Shown piece by piece: positions 1-5,611 of a DNA stretch of 5,611 nt. Source of the stretch: Clostridia bacterium. Its GTDB lineage: Bacteria > Bacillota > Clostridia > RUG12999. Every line of letters begins with the position of its first letter. Positions within the stretch are counted from its first letter, which is position 1. The notes beneath the pieces were generated by a model. The model searched no databases. It saw only the letters and a list, made by a program, of their open reading frames with translations, and was not told where the DNA came from. The stretch lies in assembly GCA_017502065.1 (NCBI GenBank), contig JAFVVU010000004.1:1-5611 (forward strand), given 5' to 3'. The position numbers were made by a program, and so were the translations under genes.

Positions 1-1081
1 GCTTTCAATGGGTGCATTTGCGGCAGACGGCGAGCCTGTCAATGTTTATGTAGGCGGTAAATATGTTGAGTCTGACGTTATTGCAAAAATCGTAAACGGC
101 AGAACAATGCTTCCTCTTCGCGCGGTGTTTGAAGCACTCGGCGCAAAAGTAAGCTATGAAGAAGCTACCGAAACGGTTACCGCAGAAAAGGATGGCACCG
201 TTGTTAAGCTTGTTATCGGCAGCGATATTATGACCATAAACGGCAAGGAAAAGAAGCTTGACGTTGCGGCATATACAGAAAACGGACGTACAATGGTTCC
301 CGTAAGAGCGTGCGCAGAAGCTTTTGAGCTTAAGGTTGACTGGTTTGATGAAGCTAACACCGTAAGAATAAGAAAAGAAGTTTCGGTGCTTTCAGAATCA
401 CAAAGTGCCGACAGAAATACAAAATACACCTATGACGGAAACGGTAATCTTATTCTCAAAAAATCTTCTGATGGAACTTGGGAAAAGTATACATACGACA
501 AAAATGAGTATCTTGTTTATACTGAAAATTCTGAAGGCATATGGGAAAAATACACCTATGACGAATTCGGCGAAAAAATATATACCGAATACTATACCGG
601 CGGTTGGGAAAAAATCTCATATGACACAGAAACAAACACTATTCTTCAAGAATTCCCCGGCGGATGGAGAAAAGTTGTAAGGGATGAAAGAAACAATGTT
701 ATTCTTTCGGAAGACTCCTATGGGCATTGGACGAAACACACTTATGACGAAAGAAACAACCTTGTTTATGAAGAGGCTTCCGGCGGTCACTGGAGAAAAT
801 ATACCTATGACGAAAACAACAACCTTATTTATATAGAAGGCAATAATGATTACTGGGAAAGAAACGAATATGACGAAAACGGTAACCTGATTATGTATGA
901 GAACGGCGGCGGAATATGCGATAAATATTTTTATGACGAAAACGGTAACCTTTCTTATATGGAGAATGCTGCTGGTCATTGCGTGTTTAAATATTCTTAT
1001 GATGAAAATAATAACCTTATTTACAAAGAATATCTTGGCGGTCCCAAACAATACAACAAATATATTGTAGTTACAAAATAA
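1..1081 (+). CDS. Secreted stalk-domain protein with ten YD-like tandem repeats (5' end cut by window edge)
   Basis: This is the 3' part of an exported protein of unknown function. The frame is open to the left edge and the first visible residues (L-S-M-G-A-F-A-A-D-G) look like the end of a signal peptide with an AFA|A cleavage site. The ATG at base 8 is therefore probably internal and the true start lies outside. Numbering from that Met, residues 11-123 form a copper-amine-oxidase-N-terminal-like domain (PF07833 type), with two NGRTM(L/V)P(L/V)RA motifs at 30-40 and 92-101. Despite its name this is a surface or stalk module, and no amine oxidase catalytic domain follows. Residues 139-350 are ten 20-23-residue repeats (consensus KYTYDENGNLIY-E---G-WE), distantly like RHS/YD repeats, ending in a short KYIVVTK tail. 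No sortase motif, transmembrane segment or toxin domain is seen at the C-terminus, so it is probably secreted or loosely wall-bound. It ends in TAA three bases before a strong terminator. The domain call is firm; the function is unknown. Confidence 0.85.
   Translation, partial: LSMGAFAADGEPVNVYVGGKYVESDVIAKIVNGRTMLPLRAVFEALGAKVSYEEATETVTAEKDGTVVKLVIGSDIMTINGKEKKLDVAAYTENGRTMVPVRACAEAFELKVDWFDEANTVRIRKEVSVLSESQSADRNTKYTYDGNGNLILKKSSDGTWEKYTYDKNEYLVYTENSEGIWEKYTYDEFGEKIYTEYYTGGWEKISYDTETNTILQEFPGGWRKVVRDERNNVILSEDSYGHWTKHTYDERNNLVYEEASGGHWRKYTYDENNNLIYIEGNNDYWERNEYDENGNLIMYENGGGICDKYFYDENGNLSYMENAAGHCVFKYSYDENNNLIYKEYLGGPKQYNKYIVVTK
422..1057 (+). repeat. Ten in-frame tandem repeats of about 63 bp (YD-like protein repeats)
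   Basis: The array encodes residues 139-350 of the secreted protein. Unit lengths are 21, 21, 21, 20, 21, 21, 21, 21, 22 and 23 residues. The last five units are the most alike: TATGACGAAA-type starts occur at 743, 806 and 869, then 932, each exactly 63 bases apart. A 20-base stretch (TATGACGAAAACGGTAACCT) is identical at 869 and 932. Units 3-5 are more diverged and lose parts of the N-x-N-L motif. The pattern suggests growth by unit duplication, with the downstream units younger or more recently homogenised. A beta-rich solenoid is a reasonable inference from the alternating aromatic and hydrophobic positions and the Gly/Asn turns. Confidence 0.9.
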
Positions 1082-1083
1082 TT

Positions 1084-1113
1084 AAAAAACCTCCGCAATA
1101 GCGGAGGTTTTTT
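1084..1113. terminator. Bidirectional intrinsic terminator between convergent genes
   Basis: A perfect 7-bp GC-rich stem (CCTCCGC at 1090-1096, GCGGAGG at 1101-1107) with an AATA loop is flanked by six A on the left and seven T on the right. On the plus strand it ends transcription of the repeat-protein gene three bases after its stop. Read on the minus strand the A-tract becomes a T-tract, so it can also stop the convergent VanW-family gene about 45 bases past its stop. No other hairpin was noticed between the two genes. Confidence 0.92.
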
Positions 1114-1157
1114 TATATTATTTTACTTTGTTTCAAAATAACAGGGGTACGCACATT

Positions 1158-2885
1158 TTATATAAGTTCGGGTTTTTGTGTCGGCACGCTCGGTACAGGA
1201 ATTTCCGGTTCCGGTGTTGGTTTTACAGGTACCGGCGTTGTACCGCCCGGTGTTGGAGCCGGGGTGGTTTCCGGATTTGGAACTTCTCCCTCGCCCGATA
1301 CGGGTGCGTCCTCCGGAAGCGGCGGACCTACTTTTACTTTTTTATGAAGCACTTTATACACGCTTCTTGAAATATATTCACGGCCTACGTACTGACCGTC
1401 CTGATATATCTTTTTATAGGTATCAATAACATAACCTGTTTTTGGGTTTGTTTCAACGCGTTTTTCGCCCGGCTGGAGAGTTTCGTCAAGTTCCTCTATT
1501 GTTTCGGCGTGCATTGTTTCAACCGTTATATTTTCAATTTCAACTGTTCTTCCCTTATTGACCTTCTGTCCAAGAAGCTTAACCGTAACTCCGCTTGGAT
1601 TGAATACCGTAACGATTTTCAGCGGTGCATTTGTATTATTGATAAATCTTAAATCAATTTCGCCGCTGGCAACAGTTGCATCCTGTCCGAGAGGAACATA
1701 TGCAACCGTAAGGCTGTGGGCATAGCGTTTTACAATTTCAAGCTCGGCATTAAGCGCCGCAGAGTAAAGCGCCGAAGACACCTGACAAACACCACCACCG
1801 ATATCCTGAGTTATTTTTCCGTTGCTGTATACGTTCGCCACTTTATATCCGCCTGCTACCGTAATCGGTTCAACGTGACTGAGATAACGGAAGGTTTCTC
1901 CCGGATTTAAAACAACGCCGTTTATTTTTTCTGCCGCAAGTCTTACATTTGTAAGTCTGTCGGCGTTACTGTCTGTAATTCTTGATGTATAGTTTGCAAG
2001 GGTATCAACAAAGATGCCACTTGTGTCCACCTCAGTTTTTGCGGCTTTTAAAATTTCAACATCAAGATAAAATGGCTCTTTATTGTCTTTATTTTCTTCA
2101 ATAACCTTTTTTAAGTCCGCTTTATCAAATTTATATCCATCCTGTGCGGAACGAAGGTATCCTTTTCCGTCAACTGTTTCATATTTTGCGTCTACCGGTG
2201 CTTTGCACAATTCGGCATATATTTTATCAGCATCAAACTCACCGGGGTCGGAGAATCCCTTATTTATTATTATCTCATCGTCACCTGTCATAAGAGCAGT
2301 TTTAATATCTGCCATTGCCCCTTCTCTGTCCATTACATAACCGGGCGCACCATGAACCATTTTAATTCTGCCGTCTTCTATTTCATATGAATTCGGAGTC
2401 ATCGGTTCTTTTGTTGCAAGGTCAAAATTATCAAACATCTGCGAAACAAAGGCTTCGTCAAGAAGCGGCTGTATTTCTACGTTTTCGCCCGCAAATGCCA
2501 TTCCTGTGCTTTTGAAAAAGTCGGCAACCGCATTACCGTTTCTGCCAAGAGAATATGCTCTTTCCACTGCACCTTCAATGTCATAACCAAGCATAATTTC
2601 CCCAACTGTGGTTTCCTTTTTCTCGCCTTCATAGCTGATTGAAATAACGGGAGCAGGGTCAAATTCGCCCACCTTTGCATTAAGAAGCTCTGTTGCCGCT
2701 TCTTTACTCATATTGCCAACATCTTGTCCGTTTATTTTAACACCCTTACGGATATTGTCGCCTGTATTAACGGCAAACGCCATAATTACAACGGCAATCA
2801 CAACCACAAGCGCAATTACCGCAGGCACAATCACTTTCGGGGTAAGTAAATCTTTAAAATTTTTTGTTGTTTTTTCCTCGGACAT
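1158..2885 (-). CDS. VanW family protein with peptidoglycan-binding-like and G5 domains
   Basis: This 575-residue protein is predicted to be anchored in the cell membrane and face the wall. A short Lys-rich cytoplasmic N-terminus is followed by one membrane helix (about residues 18-39). Residues about 90-280 resemble the 'putative peptidoglycan binding' repeats (PF12229 type) that precede VanW domains, including G-Y-D-I-E...A-Y-S-L-G-R-N-G at 100-117. The VanW domain (PF04294) spans about 297-440 and has the hallmark GGGVCQVSSALY at 363-374, with C367, and R387/H390 downstream. A G5 domain (PF07501 type) covers about 450-512, and the last 60 or so residues are rich in Pro, Thr and Glu. VanW was named from a vancomycin-resistance cluster, but its function is unknown. 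No van ligase, dehydrogenase or sensor gene is nearby, so this is not evidence of resistance. A wall-remodelling or wall-binding role is inference. The start is supported by GGAGAG six bases upstream. No LPXTG motif is present. Confidence 0.93.
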   Translation of the reverse strand: MSEEKTTKNFKDLLTPKVIVPAVIALVVVIAVVIMAFAVNTGDNIRKGVKINGQDVGNMSKEAATELLNAKVGEFDPAPVISISYEGEKKETTVGEIMLGYDIEGAVERAYSLGRNGNAVADFFKSTGMAFAGENVEIQPLLDEAFVSQMFDNFDLATKEPMTPNSYEIEDGRIKMVHGAPGYVMDREGAMADIKTALMTGDDEIIINKGFSDPGEFDADKIYAELCKAPVDAKYETVDGKGYLRSAQDGYKFDKADLKKVIEENKDNKEPFYLDVEILKAAKTEVDTSGIFVDTLANYTSRITDSNADRLTNVRLAAEKINGVVLNPGETFRYLSHVEPITVAGGYKVANVYSNGKITQDIGGGVCQVSSALYSAALNAELEIVKRYAHSLTVAYVPLGQDATVASGEIDLRFINNTNAPLKIVTVFNPSGVTVKLLGQKVNKGRTVEIENITVETMHAETIEELDETLQPGEKRVETNPKTGYVIDTYKKIYQDGQYVGREYISRSVYKVLHKKVKVGPPLPEDAPVSGEGEVPNPETTPAPTPGGTTPVPVKPTPEPEIPVPSVPTQKPELI

Positions 2886-2891
2886 TTCTAT

Positions 2892-2897
2892 CTCTCC
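2892..2897 (-). promoter_or_regulatory. Ribosome binding site of the VanW-family gene
   Basis: On the minus strand GGAGAG lies six bases before the ATG at 2885. It fixes the start at the Met preceding S-E-E-K and is consistent with the membrane helix beginning about 17 residues in. Confidence 0.8.
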
Positions 2898-2931
2898 ATC
2901 TATATATTATCAAAATATTGATATAATACAT

Positions 2932-2963
2932 ATTATATTATAATAAAAGGCCCGAAATGTCAA
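2932..2963 (-). promoter_or_regulatory. Sigma-A-type promoter for the VanW-family gene
   Basis: On the minus strand a perfect TTGACA -35 box (2958-2963) is followed by overlapping -10 candidates in a TA-rich run: TATAAT with 15-bp spacing (2937-2942), TAATAT with 17-bp spacing (2935-2940) and TATAAT with 20-bp spacing (2932-2937). The exact -10 cannot be chosen by eye. The predicted leader is about 40 bases long. Confidence 0.72.
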
Positions 2964-2980
2964 TAGATTTAATCGTCAAT

Positions 2981-3008
2981 TTGCAAAATATGAAACAATC
3001 TCTATAAT
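2981..3008 (+). promoter_or_regulatory. Possible upstream promoter for the aminotransferase gene
   Basis: TTGCAA (2981-2986) and a perfect TATAAT (3003-3008) are 16 bp apart on the plus strand. If used, the transcript would start near 3015 and carry a leader of about 120 bases. This is weaker than the proximal candidate at 3075-3103, because the region is very AT-rich and TATAAT-like words are frequent in it. Confidence 0.35.
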
Positions 3009-3074
3009 AAAATTGCAAATCGGGTGCAAAATATAGGTATATTTGACGAAAAATAAAATTTTTTGGCTTTTGTC

Positions 3075-3103
3075 TTGCATTTTGGCGCAATTTGGTATAA
3101 AAT
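3075..3103 (+). promoter_or_regulatory. Proximal promoter for the aminotransferase gene
   Basis: TTGCAT (3075-3080) is followed by TAAAAT with 17-bp spacing (3098-3103), or by TATAAA with 15-bp spacing (3096-3101). A start near 3110 would give a leader of about 25 bases containing the ribosome binding site. Its position also argues against translation starting at the in-frame TTG at 3063, which would lie upstream of the promoter. Confidence 0.6.
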
Positions 3104-3123
3104 ATTAAGCAAGTTATTTTATT

Positions 3124-3128
3124 GGAGG
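3124..3128 (+). promoter_or_regulatory. Ribosome binding site that decides the aminotransferase start
   Basis: GGAGG sits six bases before the ATG at 3135. The frame is open back to a TTG at 3063, but that codon has no Shine-Dalgarno sequence and would add 24 residues not expected in the family. The ATG at 3135 is therefore chosen. Confidence 0.92.
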
Positions 3129-3134
3129 AAAATT

Positions 3135-4331
3135 ATGTTTATTTCAAAAAAAGCATCAAGGGTAAACCCTTCCACAACATTATATATAGATTCAAAGTTC
3201 AAAGCTCTCAAGGCTTCGGGCGTTGATGCAGTTGGTTTCGGTACGGGCGAACCTGATTTTGATACACCGCAGCATATTAAAGATGCGGCTATAAAAGCTT
3301 TAGAGGACGGCATGACAAAATACACTCCGGCTTCCGGTCTTCCGGCGCTTAAGCAGGCCGTTTGCAATAAACTGAAACGTGACAACGGTCTTGATTACGA
3401 AATATCAAACATTGTTGTTTCAAATGGTGCAAAACATTCTCTTATGAATATTTTCACAGCTATCTGCGACCCGGGTGATGAGATTATTATTCCCACTCCG
3501 TTCTGGGTAAGCTATCCTGAAATGGTGAGCATGGCGGACGGCGTTCCCGTGTTTGTTGAAACTACAGCTGATGACGGTTTTAAAGTAACTGTTGACAAGC
3601 TTGACAGCGTGCTGACAAACCGCACACGTGCGATTATTATAAACAGCCCATCAAACCCGACAGGTATGGTTTATGATAAAGACGAGCTTCTTGCAATTGC
3701 AAAATGGGCGGTTGCTCACGATTTATACATCATTTCCGACGAGGTTTATGAACACCTTGTTTACGACGGTGCACAGCACGTAAGCCTTGCAACCTTCAGT
3801 GAAGAAATCAAGGAGCATACAATTATTGTTAACGCGGTTTCAAAAACTTATGCAATGACAGGCTGGCGTATTGGATATACAGCATCAAATGCTGAGCTTG
3901 CAAAGGTTATGAGTAATATCCAGAGTCACGGCACATCAAACCCGAACACAATTGCGCAGTATGCGGCAATTACAGCTCTTGACGGTTCTCTTGATGCAGT
4001 TTATGAAATGCGCACTGAGTTTATCAAACGCCGTAACTACATGGTTGAAAAAATAAATGAAATTGACGGTGTTTCCTGCCTTATGCCGAAAGGCGCATTC
4101 TATGTAATGATGAATATGGAAGAGCTTGTTGGCAAAAAGCTTTACGGCAAGGAAATCAAAAACAGCGACGATTTTGCAGAGCTTTTCCTTGAAAAAGCGC
4201 TTGTTGCCGTTGTTCCCTGCACAGGCTTCGGCGCACCGAATTATGTAAGATGGTCTTACGCAACATCAATGGAATCTATTGAAAAAGGTCTTGACAGACT
4301 TAAAAAATTCCTTGCGGAAGGTCTTGAATAA
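3135..4331 (+). CDS. Pyridoxal-phosphate-dependent aminotransferase, aspartate aminotransferase type (class I, subgroup Ib-like)
   Basis: This cytoplasmic PLP enzyme of 398 residues has the usual length for bacterial aspB/aspC-like aspartate aminotransferases. It probably transfers the amino group between aspartate (or another amino acid) and 2-oxoglutarate, giving oxaloacetate and glutamate. Fold-type I landmarks appear in order: G-T-G-E-P-D-F at 36-42; Y-T-P-A-S-G near 63-68; the N-G-A-K phosphate-cup segment at 97-100; W124, which stacks on the cofactor; S-N-P-T-G at 173-177 with N174; D202 and Y205 in S-D-E-V-Y; the Schiff-base lysine K237 in S-K-T-Y-A-M-T-G-W-R-I-G, with R245; and R372 in Y-V-R-W-S, which binds the substrate alpha-carboxylate. 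No catalytic residue is missing. Exact substrate preference (aspartate versus aromatic amino acids or alanine) cannot be read by eye. It ends in tandem stops (TAA TAG), with gdhA 51 bases downstream, and is divergent from the VanW-family gene. Confidence 0.93.
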   Translation: MFISKKASRVNPSTTLYIDSKFKALKASGVDAVGFGTGEPDFDTPQHIKDAAIKALEDGMTKYTPASGLPALKQAVCNKLKRDNGLDYEISNIVVSNGAKHSLMNIFTAICDPGDEIIIPTPFWVSYPEMVSMADGVPVFVETTADDGFKVTVDKLDSVLTNRTRAIIINSPSNPTGMVYDKDELLAIAKWAVAHDLYIISDEVYEHLVYDGAQHVSLATFSEEIKEHTIIVNAVSKTYAMTGWRIGYTASNAELAKVMSNIQSHGTSNPNTIAQYAAITALDGSLDAVYEMRTEFIKRRNYMVEKINEIDGVSCLMPKGAFYVMMNMEELVGKKLYGKEIKNSDDFAELFLEKALVAVVPCTGFGAPNYVRWSYATSMESIEKGLDRLKKFLAEGLE

Positions 4332-4352
4332 TAGCGATATTTAATGTATAAT
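4324..4352 (+). promoter_or_regulatory. Promoter for gdhA overlapping the end of the aminotransferase gene
   Basis: TTGAAT (4324-4329) and a perfect TATAAT (4347-4352) are separated by exactly 17 bp. The -35 box is built from the last two sense codons and the first base of the stop codon of the aminotransferase gene. A start near 4359 gives a leader of about 24 bases. A second TATAAT at 4356-4361 has no matching -35. No hairpin terminator is seen between the genes, so gdhA may be read both from here and from upstream. Confidence 0.65.
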
Positions 4353-4369
4353 AAATATAATTACTTTAC

Positions 4370-4376
4370 AGGAGGG
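4370..4376 (+). promoter_or_regulatory. Ribosome binding site of gdhA
   Basis: AGGAGGG ends six bases before the ATG at 4383. It is a near-perfect Shine-Dalgarno sequence, the strongest in the window, consistent with high expression of this central enzyme. Confidence 0.92.
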
Positions 4377-4382
4377 ATTCCC

Positions 4383-5611
4383 ATGTTTAAAAATGAGTAT
4401 TTAGCACAGCTTATGGAAACAGTTGTGAAAAGAAATCCCGGCGAACCGGAATTTCATCAGGCAGTTGAAGAGGTTTTAGTATCTCTTGAAAAAGTTGTTG
4501 AACAGAGACCTGATTACATTACATCAGGCGTTCTTGAAAGACTTGTTGAACCTGAAAGAACAATCAAATTCCGCGTTCCGTGGATTGATGACAATGGCAA
4601 AGTACAGGTTAACAGAGGCTTCCGTGTACAGTTCAGCAGTGCAATCGGACCTTACAAAGGCGGACTTCGTTTCCATCCGTCAGTATACGAAGGAATTATC
4701 AAATTCCTCGGTTTTGAACAGATTTTCAAAAACTCTCTCACAGGTCTTCCGATCGGCGGCGGTAAAGGCGGCAGTGACTTCGACCCGAGAGGTAAGAGCG
4801 ACGGCGAAATCATGAGATTCTGTCAGTCTTTCATGACAGAACTTTACAGATATGTTGGTCCTGACGTTGACGTTCCTGCAGGTGACATCGGTGTTGGCGG
4901 AAGAGAAATTGGTTACCTCTACGGTCAGTACAAGAGAATCAAAGCTTGCTGGGAAAACGGCGTTCTCACAGGTAAAGGCCTTGAATACGGCGGATCACTC
5001 ATCAGACCTGAAGCAACAGGTTTTGGTGCTACATATTATGCTACAGAAGTTCTTTCTCACTGCGGAGATTCAATCAAAGGTAAAACAGTTGCAGTTTCCG
5101 GTTTCGGTAACGTTGCATGGGGTGTTTGCCAGAAGGTTGCAGAACTCGGCGGTAAGGTTGTTACAATTTCCGGTCCTGACGGATATGTTTACGATCCGGA
5201 CGGCGTAACAACAAAAGAAAAATTTGATTATATGCTTGAAATGCGTGCTTCCGGACGTGACCGTGCTCAGGATTATGCTGAAAAATTCGGTTGCGAATTC
5301 CACGCAGGTGAAAAACCGTGGGGCGTTAAGGTTGACATTTGTATGCCTTCCGCTACACAGAACGAAATCACTCCTGCTGAAGCAGAAAAAATTGTTGCTA
5401 ACGGCACAAAATACTACATTGAAGTTGCTAACATGCCTACAACAAAAGAAGCTATGGAAATCCTTTCCAAAGCAGGTCTTATTATTGGACCGGCAAAAGC
5501 TGTTAACGCCGGCGGTGTTGCAGTTTCTGCTCTTGAAATGGCACAGAACTCAATGAGATACAGCTGGAGCGCTGAAGAAGTTGATGAAAAACTTAAAGGC
5601 ATTATGGCTAA
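4383..5611 (+). CDS. gdhA: Glutamate dehydrogenase, hexameric bacterial type (3' end cut by window edge)
   Basis: This enzyme interconverts glutamate with 2-oxoglutarate plus ammonia, using NAD(P)(H), in the cytoplasm as a hexamer. 409 codons are visible and the frame has no stop before the edge. Family members are about 445-450 residues, so about 35-40 C-terminal residues are missing. The N-terminal substrate domain contains L-E-R-L-V-E-P-E-R at 51-59, G-P-Y-K-G-G-L-R-F at 89-97 (K92), F-K-N-S-L at 115-119 (K116), G-G-G-K-G-G-S-D-F-D-P at 125-135 (K128) and P-A-G-D-I-G-V-G-G-R-E at 165-175 (D168). These match the substrate lysines and catalytic aspartate K89, K113, K125 and D165 of the Clostridium symbiosum enzyme with a constant offset of three. 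The Rossmann coenzyme domain has G-F-G-N-V-A at 240-245, and K-A-V-N-A-G-G-V at 372-379 is also typical. Residues F241, P265 and D266 resemble the NAD-type clostridial enzyme, although close homologues are often labelled NADP-specific. All catalytic residues are present. Confidence 0.96.
   Translation, partial: MFKNEYLAQLMETVVKRNPGEPEFHQAVEEVLVSLEKVVEQRPDYITSGVLERLVEPERTIKFRVPWIDDNGKVQVNRGFRVQFSSAIGPYKGGLRFHPSVYEGIIKFLGFEQIFKNSLTGLPIGGGKGGSDFDPRGKSDGEIMRFCQSFMTELYRYVGPDVDVPAGDIGVGGREIGYLYGQYKRIKACWENGVLTGKGLEYGGSLIRPEATGFGATYYATEVLSHCGDSIKGKTVAVSGFGNVAWGVCQKVAELGGKVVTISGPDGYVYDPDGVTTKEKFDYMLEMRASGRDRAQDYAEKFGCEFHAGEKPWGVKVDICMPSATQNEITPAEAEKIVANGTKYYIEVANMPTTKEAMEILSKAGLIIGPAKAVNAGGVAVSALEMAQNSMRYSWSAEEVDEKLKGIMA

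Noticed and set aside
8..10. The ATG at base 8 as the true start of the repeat-protein gene
   Set aside because: It sits at the end of a signal-peptide-like sequence (followed by G-A-F-A-A-D), with the frame open upstream and only seven bases visible before it, so the start most likely lies outside the window.
617..1051. A 144-codon minus-strand open frame rich in Ile, Val and Phe
   Set aside because: It is the antisense shadow of the 63-bp repeat array; its own repetitiveness mirrors the coding strand, and the plus frame has clear domain homology.
422..1057. CRISPR-like array, because of regular spacing
   Set aside because: The units are contiguous, in-frame protein repeats without unique spacers, and no cas gene is present.
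1..1081. Copper amine oxidase or a polymorphic RHS toxin
   Set aside because: Only the stalk-like N-terminal module named after that enzyme is present, with no catalytic domain. The repeat array is short and ends without the RHS core motif or a toxin domain.
1158..2885. VanW-family gene as a vancomycin-resistance determinant
   Set aside because: There is no D-Ala-D-Lac/Ser ligase, VanH, VanX or VanRS gene beside it. Such G5/VanW proteins are common housekeeping genes in Clostridia.
3063..3134. A TTG start giving a 422-residue aminotransferase
   Set aside because: The extension overlaps the likely promoter, lacks a Shine-Dalgarno sequence and adds residues not expected in the family. The ATG at 3135 has GGAGG at ideal spacing.
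4486..5556. Three plus-strand open frames (4486-4815, 4852-5208, 5224-5556) that could be taken for small genes
   Set aside because: They lie in another frame inside gdhA, which is uninterrupted from 4383 to the right edge and carries all the family motifs. Their Ser/Thr/Leu/Lys-rich translations match nothing recognisable and have no credible ribosome binding sites.

Overview
The window reads as ordinary chromosomal DNA from a low-to-moderate-GC anaerobic member of the Bacillota, most likely class Clostridia and possibly a gut lineage. This rests on four things: strong GGAGG-type ribosome binding sites, sigma-A-like promoters in AT-rich intergenic DNA, a secreted protein with the 'copper amine oxidase N-terminal' stalk domain plus a VanW/G5 wall protein, and a glutamate dehydrogenase that closely resembles the clostridial hexameric enzyme. 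No rRNA, tRNA, CRISPR array, insertion sequence or phage gene was seen.

Layout. (1) Bases 1-1081, plus strand: the 3' part of a gene for an exported protein. The signal peptide is cut by the window edge. It is followed by a duplicated stalk domain and ten tandem repeats of about 21 residues with a YDENGNL / G-x-W pattern. (2) Bases 1084-1113: a strong hairpin with A and T tracts on its two sides, able to terminate both this gene and the convergent one. (3) Bases 1158-2885, minus strand: a membrane-anchored VanW-family protein with peptidoglycan-binding-like regions, a VanW domain, a G5 domain and a proline-rich tail. (4) Bases 2886-3134: a divergent regulatory region with recognisable promoters facing both ways. 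(5) Bases 3135-4331, plus strand: a class I PLP-dependent aminotransferase of the aspartate aminotransferase type. (6) Bases 4383-5611, plus strand: a glutamate dehydrogenase (gdhA), open at the right edge after 409 codons and lacking roughly the last 35-40 residues.

How the genes work together. The left half encodes two independent cell-surface proteins, neither with an assigned biochemical role. The right half is a nitrogen-metabolism pair. The aminotransferase moves amino groups between amino acids and 2-oxoglutarate/glutamate, and glutamate dehydrogenase links that pool to ammonia and the pyridine nucleotide pool. They lie 51 bases apart with no terminator between them, so read-through is possible. 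A good promoter overlapping the end of the aminotransferase gene suggests that gdhA is also transcribed alone.

Nothing here looks like a defence, mobile or otherwise undescribed system. The points most worth a second look are the repeat protein, where two adjacent repeats replace the conserved Trp with Cys, and the coenzyme-site residues of the glutamate dehydrogenase, which look NAD-type rather than NADP-type.
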